A stretch of DNA of 64,000 nucleotides from Delphinus delphis (lineage: Eukaryota > Chordata > Mammalia > Artiodactyla > Delphinidae), in NCBI RefSeq assembly GCF_949987515.2, contig NC_082684.1, positions 52,790,006 to 52,854,005 of the forward strand, read 5' to 3'. Made by a program: the position numbers and the translations under genes. This document shows, piece by piece, positions 21,796 through 32,395 of the stretch (positions within the stretch are counted from its first letter, which is position 1; every line of letters starts with the position of its first letter). The notes under the pieces are model-generated. The model was given only the letters and a program-made list of their open reading frames with translations, was not told where the DNA came from and searched no databases.

Positions 21796-22147
21796 CTAAA
21801 ATAGTTCAAACACTTTCCTTTCCCTTTTAATATGGGACTTTGTTAGTACTGGCTTTTGCAGGACAATGTGACATGTGCACATTTTGTGATCATACACCTT
21901 GTATCCTCATTTTGAGAGTGATCATATTTGAAGTTCTGCTGAAATAGAGGTACCAAACTCCCAATGTTACATCTTCTACCCTGGAACTCAGTGTTAATTT
22001 TCTAGGCAAATTTTAACCTCCTTTGGAAAATTAACTTTAGCCTGGAAACCTAATGGAATGTAGATTACATGGGTTTAATTAACTTATAATTCAGATAAGG
22101 AAACCTTTAAGGTGAATGCTAGAAGAAAATTATTCTTTGTTTTATTT
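21796..22147. other. Unique DNA
   Basis: Nothing recognised. Confidence 0.35.
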
Positions 22148-22159
22148 TACCTATCCTTT

Positions 22160-22362
22160 TTTTTTTTTTTGCGGCATGTGGGCCTCTCACTGTTGTGGCC
22201 TCTCCCGTTGCGGAGCACAGGCTCCGGACACGCAGGCTTAGCGGCCATGGCTCACGGGCCCAGCCGCTCCGCGGCATGTGTGATCTTCCCGGACCAGGGC
22301 ACGAACCCGTGTCCCCTGCATCGGCAGGCGGACTCTCAACCACTGCGCCACCAGGGAAGCCC
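22160..22362 (-). mobile_element. CHR SINE, short form, minus strand
   Basis: Poly-T then GCGGCATGTGGGCCTCTCAC, ending CACCAGGGAAGCCC. Perfect target-site duplications TACCTATCCTTT lie at 22148-22159 and 22363-22374. Confidence 0.95.
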
Positions 22363-22374
22363 TACCTATCCTTT

Positions 22375-24056
22375 CCAGTGCTGCTCCCTCATGTTTCCAA
22401 GTAGCAAAAATTCAAACTAAAGAAAATATGATTCCTGTGTGGAGAATGCTTGCAGTTGTGTAAATGTCATAGCCGTACACAGCCTGCAACTCCTTCTGTG
22501 CATCTGTACAATTGCTTTGAATGACAGGATTTCCAAAATAGAAAAGTCTCCAGCTGTGACACGCAAAACAACAGTTAGTCAAACACGTAGACTTACCTAC
22601 CGAAAAAGATTCTCTACCCAAGTAGAGTTCTAGCTGACCATTCTCAGTGTTTTTCGTGAAAGAAAAGAATTCAGAAATTCAGGTCAGGAGTTCAGAATGC
22701 TGGAACAGAGCTCTCTGTAAAAGGTCACTAAGAGTGTGGAAATGATGAAAAACGGGAGAAGAATTCTCCATTTTTCCTTTACAAAAATACAGCTTTTTTT
22801 CTTTTTTATTACTTAGTGAAATATTCTCTATAAATATGCAAATAATAAATGTTCATGGTAGATACTCCAAGAAACAATGGAGCTAATGTGCATCTCTGAT
22901 TTGTAGTTTTTTCAGGATGCTTATACGAAAAGGGGCTCGCTAATACGGTAAAGAGCTGTATTGCAGATGTAGTTTGTTATGAAAAAGTCCTTAAAATCTT
23001 TCTCACTGATACTCTAGGAGGTAATGATGTCTGCGCCTTGTCCAGAAAGCTTTATGAAACTGTTTCATGGAATACAGATAGTCTCTACCCAAGAGTGGAT
23101 GTTCAGATAGATAATTTTCTCTGTATAGTAGATGGATTGTCTTACAAAATAAAATCTATTGATAATCCTTATTCATGAACTTCCCAATTCGATGCAAAAA
23201 GACCATTTATTTTAGGCTAAGTAAAATTATAAAAAATTATTTGATTTAGTCAATTCAGTCTAAAAGCTAATCCATCTGAAAGAAAACCAGTCTTAACCGT
23301 CATTTCTATTACACAGATCATTAAAAAAATAACCTGGTTAAATGTAACTTTTAAACATTTGTTATACCGAATTTTGTTGGCATAATGTATCTATAATTTC
23401 AGTGAATGCTTATTTTCTAGTCTTATTACCTGAAAATCCGCTGGAAACCTACTCTCAGACAATTATAGAAGAGACCATGATTTCTGTCTTCAGTTGGAAG
23501 ATGGAAAGTTGCCACAAGTTTCCACGGACACTGACTGAAGAACTTCCATATTTGAGACCCGTAACAATATGGTTGTTTGATGGGAGCATATATTGTTCTG
23601 TAAACAGCTAGAGTATAAGTTCTAGTGGGCAGGAACAGTGTCTGTTTTGTTCACTGCAATATTCGGCTTGCTAAGCTTCCTGCTGTGCCCACAGTGAGCA
23701 CTGGTTAAATATTTATTGAATGAAAGCTTTGGAGGGCAGAGATGGAATTTAGCAGTGCTGTGTCTGGGCACAGGAGAAGGAACACTAGCCCACTTGGACA
23801 CAAACAGATAAGAAAAGGCCTGGCTTGGCAGCAGTTCTTGTAAAAAAGATGTGTTGGTTCTATTTGGCCTTGAGTTTAATGTGCACCTGCTCTGAAACGT
23901 GGGTACAAAAAAATGTCCGGGGTAATCATATGCTATATATCATAACATCCAAGGAAGGGATCTTATTTTGTTAACTTCATGTTCTCCTACCTGCCTTTTC
24001 AGTTTCTGCCTTCTGATTGTTTCTTGCCTTTAGTGGCTAAACATACCTAAGTCTCT
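22375..24056. other. Mostly unique DNA
   Basis: No gene recognised. A weak L2-like 3' end (GTGGGCAGGAACAGTGTCTG, then AAATATTTATTGAATGAAAG) lies at about 23615-23725. Frames at 22412-22633 and 23402-23611 are unsupported. Confidence 0.4.
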
Positions 24057-24600
24057 TTTTTTTTTTTTAACATCTTTATTGGAGTATAATTGCTTTACAA
24101 TGGTGTGTTAGTTTCTGCTTTATAACAAAGTGAATCAGTTATACACATACATATGTTCCCATATCTCTTCCCTCTTGCATCTCCCTCCCTCCCACCCTCC
24201 CTATCCCACCCCTCTAGGTGGTCACAAAGCACTGAGCTGATCTCCCTGTGCTATGTGGCTGCTTCCCACTAGCTATCTATTTTCCATTTGGTAGTGTATA
24301 TATGTCCATGCCACTCTCTCACTTTGTCCCAGCTTACCCTTCCCCCTCCCCATATCCTCAAGTCCATTCTCTAGTAGGTCTGTGTCTTTATTACCGTCTC
24401 GCCCCTAGGTTCTTCATTACCTTTTTTTTTTTCTTAGATTCCATATATATGTGTTAGCATATGGTATTTGTTTTTCTCTTTCTGACTTACTTCACTCTGT
24501 ATGACAGACTCTAGGTCCATCCACCTTATTACAAATAACTCAATTTTGTTTCTTTTTATGGCTGAGTAATATTCCATTGTATATATGTGCCACATCTTTA
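24057..24600 (-). mobile_element. 5'-truncated L1, 3' end only, minus strand
   Basis: Poly-T, then the L1 3'UTR and the last part of ORF2. The readable ORF2 C-terminus, reading down from 24600 to 24434, is WHIYTMEYYSAIKRNKIELF then [20 protein letters not shown], ending at an intact stop. It is the same family as the full-length L1 at 51.9-57.9 kb. I could not find a convincing target-site duplication. Confidence 0.9.
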
Positions 24601-25105
24601 TCTCTTGAGTTAAAACTAAATAACTTACCCACTGCTGTATCACTTTTCTTTCTGTCCTCAGCAAAGATCAAGGAGAATAATTGGTCACTGATGTCTTCCA
24701 TTTCTCCATTCTCACTTCCTCTTACCTCTGTGAAACCTGGCTTTGCCACGACTGCTTTACTCAAAGTATTTCCATTTAAGCCACCCATGCTGGTATTATG
24801 AGGGTCCAATGAAGAGGGTGTTTGTAAGAATCTTTGGTACATTTGAACCTTCTGCTCACGTCCTCTTTTTTGAAACTGTTCTCTTGCTCATGGAGAGTCT
24901 TCACAGTTTCCTCTTTTCTAACTACCCCAATCTCACTTCTCTCCAGCTTTTATACTTTAGCTCTTTCCAAGGTTCTTACCTCAGTTTTCAGTCCACTGAG
25001 TGTTTCATGGGCAAAGGCTTCAAGGATAATCCTTTCCACTGTTAGTATTTTTTACACATCCTATATGCTGATGGCTGCCTTTTTCTTTCTTTCCTATGTC
25101 AACTG
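24601..25105. other. Unique DNA
   Basis: Overlapping 74-100 codon frames on both strands, with no domain seen. Confidence 0.35.
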
Positions 25106-25109
25106 AAAA

Positions 25110-25640
25110 AAATGCACACCCTAAAAGTTGAGAGTTATGTTTTATTCGGCAGACTTTTCTGAGGATTTCAAGCCTGGACACAGCATCTCAGATAACACTG
25201 AGAAACTGCTCCAATGAGGCACGGTGGGAGAAAGGGGAGCTAGGATACAGAGGAGTTTTTGCAGTAAAAGACCACATAGTCGGAACATCAAAAGATTACT
25301 GTTAAAAGAAAACCAGATATCTCAAGTTAAGGAATTTAGCGCTTCCGTATGTATGGGAAGATGCAAGAGTCTGGGCTCACTGAAATCATACCTTTGATAT
25401 GTACCTCAGCTATCTGGGGCCAGTATCCTGTCTTCTCATCCTGAGTTTCCTAAGGGTGCACCGTTGGGGGTGGCTGCAGCGGCTGCCTGGTAGATGGACT
25501 TGGCAGTGGGCAGCCCATTTGTCTCCATCCTGAGTTCCCTCAGGGGTCACCATCTGGGTGGCTGTAATGTGATGGCTTGATGGCTGCAACGTCCTTTGTT
25601 TACTAGTATGGCTGGCAATATTTTCGTTTTCACCTACCTC
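25110..25640 (-). mobile_element. Probable LTR of an endogenous retrovirus-like element
   Basis: A GC-richer block with LTR-like texture. AAAGTTGAGAGTTATGTTTT (a reversed poly-A-signal region), TTTCAAGCCTGGACACAGC, AAAAGATTACTGTTAAAAG, GGGAAGATGCAAGAGTCTGG and ATCTGGGGCCAGTATCCTG are motifs I associate with an artiodactyl-wide LTR. Strand and ends are provisional, and no retroviral gene lies next to it. Confidence 0.45.
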
Positions 25641-26050
25641 CTACCTTTCCTTTCTCTCTTCCTTCCATCCCTCCTTGTTTTCTTTCTATGCATCTATCTA
25701 TAAAAGTCATGATGGATAGAGAATAAAACAGTGACTGTCTGCTGATGGGAATCAAGAGGTAGTTTCCAGTTTATTCATAGTTTTATTCCTTTTCTGATTT
25801 TTTTTTACAGTGAATGAGAATTACTGTTTTAATCAGAAGTAAAAAAAAATTATTTCTTATTAGAAACAAACAAATGAACAGTGAATTTGCTCAAGAATAA
25901 ATGCTTTCTTCAACACACCCACTATTACCTTATATACTTAACTTTACTCTCTGTGTTAAGTGAAGTTAAGGGTGGGGATCATATCTTAATTATCTTTGTA
26001 GATTGTTTAGCACTGTGCTTAGGATTTAGTAAATATTCAACAAACATTTT
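25641..26050. other. AT-rich DNA with a possible L2 end
   Basis: The 25965-26050 part (GTGGGGATCATATCTTAATT, then AGTAAATATTCAACAAACAT) resembles an L2 3' end. The rest is unassigned. Confidence 0.4.
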
Positions 26051-26059
26051 TGAACTATG

Positions 26060-27365
26060 ATAACCTCACTGCACCCTGCACAATTAAAATCACATATTCA
26101 AATCTTGATGACGGATGAAAATCCAAAGCAGACAGGACTTGGGCCAACGCCCTGGAGAAAAGGGACCACCATGGTGGTCTCAACAAATTATTCTAGTTTT
26201 CTGTTACAGAACCTGTCAATTTTCAGCAGAGGGAAGAGAGACCAAGGGAAAGTGTCAGCCAGGAGCTTGCAACAGACTTGCTGGGCTGGAGGGAGAAAAT
26301 TTAGTATTCAGGGCTACCGAGTAGATCAAGACATGAGGAAGAAACCTCTAAGAACTGAACCAGAAATAATATATGTGATTTCCTCTGAAAGCATTTTCCA
26401 GTTCTAAAACTATACATGTGCAGGGTGAAACTCCTAGAAATCAAGTAGAAACCTGTTCCCAGGAGACCAAAGAGCTTAGCAAAGATATCAACAGCCTGGT
26501 GGTCCTAGTGAGAGAGAAGTTAGAGTTCAGGGCCCAGCAAAGTGGAGTGGCCCTTGTCAATTTCACAGGCTTTCAGTCTTGATCCCAGAGGTACTATAAC
26601 CTAGGAATAAGGGCAAACTGGAAAAAAGACCAGCCCTAACAAAATCCAAAACCCACGCTTAACTGAATATGCCAATATTCTACCTGCCTTCCCGAATTTG
26701 GTTTGGAATAACATCAACCAGAGCCTTTGCAACAATATTTTATATATTATGTCTAGTAGTCATTTAAAATTACCTAGCATGCACAAAAGCAAGTTCAGAT
26801 AACTAAAAATAAAAACAAAATTTTATAGACAGAGACCCAGGGGATGTTTTAGATATTGGAGTTATCAGATAGGAACCTCTAAATAACTATGATTAATATT
26901 TTCAAGAAAATAGAAGAAAAAATGGAGAATTTTCCCAGAGAACTGGAATCTGAAAAAATGCAGTGACTGAAAATTAAGGATCCAGTGGATGGGTTAATCA
27001 CAGATTTGACATGTTGCAAGAGAGGATTAGTGAACTGGGAGATAAAATGACTTAAAAATATCTAGATTAAAGCTCAGAGAGGGAGAAGCCTGGAAAATGA
27101 GGAAGAGTATAAAAAAAGTGACATATGCCTAACATATATATATAATTTAGAGTTCTAGAAAGCGAGGGGCAAGAGAATGGGACAGAATCAGTGAAAATTT
27201 TCAAAAACTGGCAATTAAGCCACAGATCCCAAAATCTTCATACTCCAAGGAGGAAAATACAATGACAAACCACACCTAGGTGCCTTGCAAACTACTGCAA
27301 ACAAAAGAGGAAGAGAAAATCTTAAAAGCAGTGAAACTACATTTTAATTTTGTTCATTTTTGAGT
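26060..27365 (+). mobile_element. Old L1 5'UTR and ORF1 fragment
   Basis: The downstream half (26750-27365) follows L1 ORF1 order: ACCTAGCATGCACAAAAGC, then GGATTAGTGAACTGGGAGAT, then AACCACACCTAGGTGCCTTG and GAAAATCTTAAAAGCAGTG. The upstream half is consistent with an old L1 5'UTR, so the 116-codon frame at 26057-26407 is probably not a gene. All frames are broken in ORF1. An L1ME or HAL1-like type is likely. Confidence 0.6.
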
Positions 27366-27369
27366 TCCA

Positions 27370-27835
27370 CATGTATAGAAGGTGACTGATGAACTAGAAC
27401 ATATCCAGTGGCAAGTGTCCAGAGATCATAAAACACCTAGAGACTGGACCTGGAGACCAGGAAATAATAAAAAGGTAAAAGAAGTGGGAATGTTGAACCA
27501 GAAAAGAGTGAGTGAGACAATTATGGTAGTCTTAAAAATTTTGAAGTGTTGTCAGTATAAAAAGGCAACTTACTTGTTCTGTGTTATCCAGGGGACAGAG
27601 CTAAGATACAAGTTGAAAGGAAGCAATTTGTGACTCAGCATAGGAAAGTTTAATAAATATGCCTGAATGAAAATGACACAGTGAACTCCGGAACATTGGG
27701 AATTTTAAAAAACTGAGATTTCGATGACCAGGTTTCCAAGAGGTAGAAAGTATTTTTAAACTGAATGTGAGTTTAATGAGCTCTGCTGTAAGACTCCTTG
27801 CAACTCCAAGATTAAATGATTCTATAATGTGCATT
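27370..27835 (+). mobile_element. L3/CR1-type LINE 3' fragment
   Basis: Order typical of CR1-clade 3' ends: GAACATATCCAGTGGCAAGT, then TGGGAATGTTGAACCAGAAAAG, then ACTTGTTCTGTGTTATCC, ending CTCCTTGCAACTCCAAGATT and AATGATTCTATAAT. The closing 'GATTCTAT' is the CR1 hallmark. It is a very old element that abuts the L1 fragment. Confidence 0.55.
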
Positions 27836-27892
27836 CCAGTGAATGATTGTTGTATTTTCATGACCACCACTGATTTAAGAAGCTGTCCATTT

Positions 27893-28065
27893 AATCCTTA
27901 ACTCAGCAAATGTTAATGAGTACCCACTTCATGTAAGGCCCCATCACAGGCAGAGGAGCTACCAGGAGACATAAGACACAGTTTCTGGCATCATCTGGAT
28001 CGTGTACTTGAGAAAAGCCTATTCTGGAGAGTTTATATCTTATTCAGGTCACTATAACTTAATAC
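27893..28065 (-). mobile_element. Possible L2 fragment, antisense
   Basis: ACTCAGCAAATGTTAATGAG, then CACTTCATGTAAGGCCCC and CAGGAGACATAAGACACAG follow the reversed L2 3' end. Weak. Confidence 0.45.
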
Positions 28066-28953
28066 AAGGGAAGATAGGACATATATTATTAAAATGGAGC
28101 TGAATAGTATAAAAGAATAATTCATCTCCACTAGATGGGTATTTTATTCCTTTTTACAGAGGGGATTACACACAGTTTGTCAAACTGAACACAACTGCTA
28201 TAAATATAACCCTTTTCAGGACAACCAGGTGATCTTAGCATACTGTTGCTTCAAGGCTCTAGAAGGCATGCTTAGTACCTCAATATTGTTAAACAATCTT
28301 GTATTTCTTCAATGAACCCTAATTTCTGTATTGGTTGTTAATGTAATGATTCCAATTCTCTATCATGAAGTGATCAAATAAGTCTTTTTGTGGTGGTAGG
28401 AGAAAGATGTTATTAATAGTAATTTTTAAATGCATTTTCTGTGCCATTAAGTCAAAATCCTCTGCAATTATTTTCTACCTCAAACATTTTCTCCTACTTA
28501 AATCTAAAGGGATTGAGAATCTTTGATCCCATCATTTTAATAACCCAGGCTGAGGAGTTGGCTTACACTGTAGTCTATAATGATAATGACACATATCTTC
28601 AAAAACATACTTTTCATACCAAATTCTATTTTTAAAACTATATTCATAGTATAAAAGAGGTTTTACATTTTAAAAGCACCTTTTTAACTGGAGGGAAAAA
28701 AGGAAGGAAATACCACATATCTCAGGTCTTTTTTTAATCTGTCCTTGATTTGCCCTCAAGCATCACAGAAAAATATTGTCAGTTCCACTGCCAGAAGGTT
28801 GTTTTCTGGGGAAAATAAATGTTTCAACTGTGACATTGTGTTCCCATTTGATACACCTTTCAACTTGTAAGCTGCTGAAGAAAGAAATAGGGATATTTTG
28901 TTACAGTCACAAACTAAGGCAAAAGCAGCTTCTCATATGATGGGTAGCAAAAT
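28066..28953. other. Unique AT-rich DNA
   Basis: Nothing recognised. The frame at 28441-28635 is unsupported. Confidence 0.4.
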
Positions 28954-28963
28954 AAAAATGGAG

Positions 28964-29166
28964 GGCTTCCCTGGTGGCGCAGTGGTTGAGAGTCCGCCTG
29001 CCGATGCAGGGGACGCGGGTTCGTGCCCCGGTCCGGGAAGATCCCACATGCCGCGGAGCGGCTGGGCCCGTGAGCCATGGCCGCTGAGCCTGCGCGTCCG
29101 GAGCCTGTGCTCCGCAACAGGAGAGGCCACAACAGTGAGAGGCCCGCGTACCGGGAAAAAAAAAAA
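28964..29166 (+). mobile_element. CHR SINE, short form (first of three)
   Basis: Starts GGGCTTCCCTGGTGGCGCAG and ends ACCGGG plus 16 A's. Its own target-site duplications AAAAATGGAG match at 28954-28963 and 29167-29176. Diagnostic bases: CCGATGCAGG (A at 29004), GACGCGGG, GGGAAGATCC and CGCAACAGGAG. Confidence 0.95.
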
Positions 29167-29572
29167 AAAAATGGAGATGCCCTTTCATTGGGATCCTGTG
29201 CTGAAGGCTTAATGAACCTACGCATAGTCGAGCTGTAAGCCCACGTACAGGCAGGCACAGAAGCCTGGAATCTCTGTGGGGCAGGGTGTCTGGAGGTCAG
29301 AGCAGAGCGCAGGTGCACTTGCCTTTCCATCTCCCTGAATGGTCCTTCCCTGTAGTCATCCCTTCAAGTTTCATGTGAATTTAGGTCCAGAGAATCTGAA
29401 GATTTTATGGCCCAATTAGAGATGTAACCTCCCTGTGTTCCACATTTCAGCCTGTCATTTCTTTTGTCCACTTCAAATAGGAGATTATGTTTAAAGTGTA
29501 CTGATCTAAGGGCCTGCCTTCTCCAAATTGCTTTAAAATTAAAAAAAAATTAAAATTAAAATAATAGCCAGT

Positions 29573-29783
29573 GGGCTTCCCTGGGTGGCGCAGTGGTTGA
29601 GAGTCCGCCTGCCGATGCAGGGGACGCGGGTTCGTGCCCCGGTCCGGGAAGATCCCACATGCCGCGGAGCGGCTGGGCCCGTGAGCCATGGCCGCTGAGC
29701 CTGCGCGTCCGGAGCCTGTGCTCCGCAACAGGAGAGGCCACAACAGTGAGAGGCCCGCGTACCGGGAAAAAAAAAAAAAAAAA
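29573..29783 (+). mobile_element. Hybrid CHR SINE at the duplication junction
   Basis: The left flank (AATAATAGCCAGT, 29560-29572) and the extra G in CCCTGGGTGG match the third SINE. From CCGATGCAGG (A at 29615) to the right flank AAAAATGGAG (ending 29788) it matches the first SINE. Its two flanks do not match each other, so it has no target-site duplication of its own. The switch lies between about 29586 and 29614. Confidence 0.92.
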
Positions 29784-30184
29784 TGGAGATGCCCTTTCAT
29801 TGGGATCCTGTGCTGAAGGCTTAATGAACCTACGCATAGTCGAGCTGTAAGCCCACGTACAGGCAGGCACAGAAGCCTGGAATCTCTGTGGGGCAGGGTG
29901 TCTGGAGGTCAGAGCAGAGCGCAGGTGCACTTGCCTTTCCATCTCCCTGAATGGTCCTTCCCTGTAGTCATCCCTTCAAGTTTCATGTGAATTTAGGTCC
30001 AGAGAATCTGAAGATTTTATGGCCCAATTAGAGATGTAACCTCCCTGTGTTCCACATTTCAGCCTGTCATTTCTTTTGTCCACTTCAAATAGGAGATTAT
30101 GTTTAAAGTGTACTGATCTAAGGGCCTGCCTTCTCCAAATTGCTTTAAAATTAAAAAAAAATTAAAATTAAAATAATAGCCAGT

Positions 30185-30392
30185 GGGCTTCCCTGGGTGG
30201 CGCAGTGGTTGAGAGTCCGCCTGCCGGTGCAGGGGACACGGGTTCGTGCCCCGGTCCGGGAATATCCCACAAGCCGCGGAGCGGCTGGGCCCGTGAGCCA
30301 TGGCCGCTGAGCCTGCGCGTCCGGAGCCTGTGCCCCGCAACGGGAGAGGCCACAACAGTGAGAGGCCCGCGTACTGCAAAAAAAATAAATAA
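30185..30392 (+). mobile_element. CHR SINE, short form (third of three)
   Basis: Starts GGGCTTCCCTGGGTGGCGCA and ends GTACTGCAAAA plus (AAAT)n. Target-site duplications are AATAATAGCCAGT (30172-30184) and AATAATATTAGCCAGT (about 30392-30407). Diagnostic bases: CCGGTGCAGG (G at 30227), GACACGGG, GGGAATATCC, CACAAGCCGC and CGCAACGGGAG. Confidence 0.93.
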
Positions 30393-30407
30393 ATAATATT
30401 AGCCAGT

Positions 30408-31795
30408 AACTTAGGGTCAGTATCCATTAAATTATCTTCAACCCCTACTGTTTGTGTTACGCCCTACTGTACATCCCAAATTATTTTGTTGGTTCTGTTA
30501 GTGTAGGTTTCCCATTAATAAAATTGTATACAAGGGAGTGCTTTGTCATTCAAAACTGAATGAGCAAGATAAATGGACTTGATTGTATTTTCATTATATT
30601 TTTGGTCCTCTTTGGCCTTTGCTTAATAGGGCGGACAGGCTGTTTCTTATATCAGGAGCATGTCGTTAGTGTTTGATAACTCTATGAATGCATACAACAA
30701 TACCGATGAGCCAATGATTTCAAAGGGCAGCTTTAATTTGTTGATCTGGAGCTTGAAAATGTGGGTTATTTTGTGATTGAATAACATTCTTGAATGTTTA
30801 ATGCAGGGCTCCATTTACCTTGATTAGCTCAGCAATTCACTACACATTATTTCCAAAGATGCTAATCAATATTAAATCAAAATAGATAGAATTGCCTCTG
30901 AAATTATGAAGATTGCCTGAAAGTGTCAGTCTCTTTGAGAAATTGAAATTCTGGCATCTCAATGAATATAACCTCATTATGGAAGTACTATATAAGAATA
31001 ATGGGTTTGGGAAATATAAGCTGGGGTTAAATTTCTGAACATAATAGTTACTTTTAAATTAATTTAGCACTAGAATTATTTAATCAATTTCATTCCAATT
31101 GGAGGAAATAACCTGTGGTATTATTGTAGATCTCATTCCTTCCAGTTGATAAATTTGAAATTTAAAAATACTGTCTCATTAGTTATTTATTACCTCATTC
31201 ATTTCTTCTGGACTGTTCAAACATTACAATTTTAAATATTCTCCCTGATCCAATGGCAATGACACTGCTCAAAACTGCATCTATAAAGTTATTTAAAGCA
31301 GAAATAGAAGATAATTTCTTTAGTGAACATACCCAATTGAATATAGCATTTCTAATTATATTTAATTAAGTGTATATATATATACACACAAATATATTAA
31401 TGTATTTTGGATATTCAAATATTGGAATACAACATTACATTGTTTTTATTAACCTATGTAACACATTAAAGGCAGACATTTATACTTCAAGAGAAAATAA
31501 TTGGCTTGCCTATAGAAAGAAACTGAAATGCAAAGGCTTCTGACCACGGGTTTATATTAGTTCATGTGTTTTAGTTCAATGGAGTATTTAAAATAAGAGG
31601 GGAATAGAAAGGGAAAGTATGTTCCCATTGAAGATTCATTGAGGGGCTAAGATATTAAGAAGTAGAAGGAGAGGTTTATTTATCCAAAAAGGAAGTGTAA
31701 ACACGCATAGAGAGATAAAGTCCCAATCTTTTAAAACATGAAGGCATTCTGAAGAGTGGTTCTAGCATTTTGGAGATTGCAAAATCCCATTTCAA
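30408..31795. other. Repeat-free unique stretch, candidate conserved non-coding DNA
   Basis: About 1.4 kb with no transposon recognised. It is AT-rich, with many TAAT/ATTA cores. There is no coding frame of note. A short (TA)n palindrome (GTGTATATATATATACAC, 31370-31387) lies inside. Conservation is a guess from texture only. Confidence 0.4.
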
Positions 31796-31799
31796 ACTT

Positions 31800-32025
31800 G
31801 AGCTCCCTTCATTACTGTCCTTGGTCCTTTAGTTAAATTATTAAACTCTCTGAGCTTTAGTTTTTTCATCTATAAAGTGAGACTAATTACAGCTGCTGTA
31901 TAGTTTTCTCTTTTTTTGGAGGGGGGGTTCTTTTTTCCTTTTTGTAAGATAAAGGGTAGTGGAAAGATCAAGATGTAAAGAACTTAGCACTGTACCTGGT
32001 GGATGCTCTTGTTATAACTGCCCTT
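31800..32025 (+). mobile_element. MIR fragment
   Basis: TCCTTGGTCCTTTAGTTAAAT, then ACTCTCTGAGCTTTAGTTTT, TTCATCTATAAAGTGAGACT, and later AAGAACTTAGCACTGTACCT, GGTGGATGCTC. This is the full MIR order, with a G-rich and T-rich interruption near 31905-31945. Confidence 0.65.
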
Positions 32026-32168
32026 AGATGCATGAATTATAAATCAGGGAACTTTACAGAGTACACTGAGTAAGGCTGAAAAGAAAACATGTAAGAGCAT
32101 CAAGAAAAAATTCTACAAATTCAGTTTTTATTGCCTTATTCAATAACTGAATATTAAGAATGACAGTC

Positions 32169-32382
32169 GGGCTTCCCTGGTGGCGCAGTGGTTGCGAGTC
32201 CGCCTGCCGATGCAGGGGACACAGGTTCGTGCCCCGGTTCAGGAAGATCCCACATGCCGCGGAGCGGCTGGGCCCGTGAGCCATGGCCGCTGAGCCTGCG
32301 AGTCCGGAGCCTGTGCTCCGCAACAGGAGAGGCCACAACAGTGAGAGGCCTGCGTACCGCAAAAAAAAAAAAAAAAAAAAAA
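32169..32382 (+). mobile_element. CHR SINE, short form
   Basis: Starts GGGCTTCCCTGGTGGCGCAG and ends TACCGC plus about 24 A's. Perfect target-site duplications AAGAATGACAGTC lie at 32156-32168 and 32383-32395. Confidence 0.95.
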
Positions 32383-32395
32383 AAGAATGACAGTC

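Larger units (their letters stand above)
28964..30392 (+). repeat. 612-bp tandem duplication bounded by CHR SINEs
   Basis: The spacer at 29172-29572 (about 400 bases) recurs at 29784-30184 with no difference I could see by eye. The only length change within the unit is 16 versus 17 A's in the SINE tail. The period is 611-612. The order is SINE A, spacer, hybrid SINE, spacer, SINE C. Matching minus-strand peptides (MERQVHLRSALTSRHPAPQR...) occur in both spacers and reflect the duplication, not a gene. Confidence 0.93.

Noticed and set aside
25110..25640. Complete endogenous retrovirus
   Set aside because: Only an LTR-like block is visible; no gag, pol or env similarity and no second LTR lie within reach.
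26057..26407. 116-codon plus-strand frame
   Set aside because: It lies in what looks like the 5'UTR of an old L1 fragment and has no recognised domain.
28914..29942. Two matching minus-strand frames with the same N-terminus (MERQVHLRSALTSRHPAPQR)
   Set aside because: They looked like a duplicated gene, but they are the two copies of the 612-bp unit read through the SINE; poly-A length shifts the frame between them.
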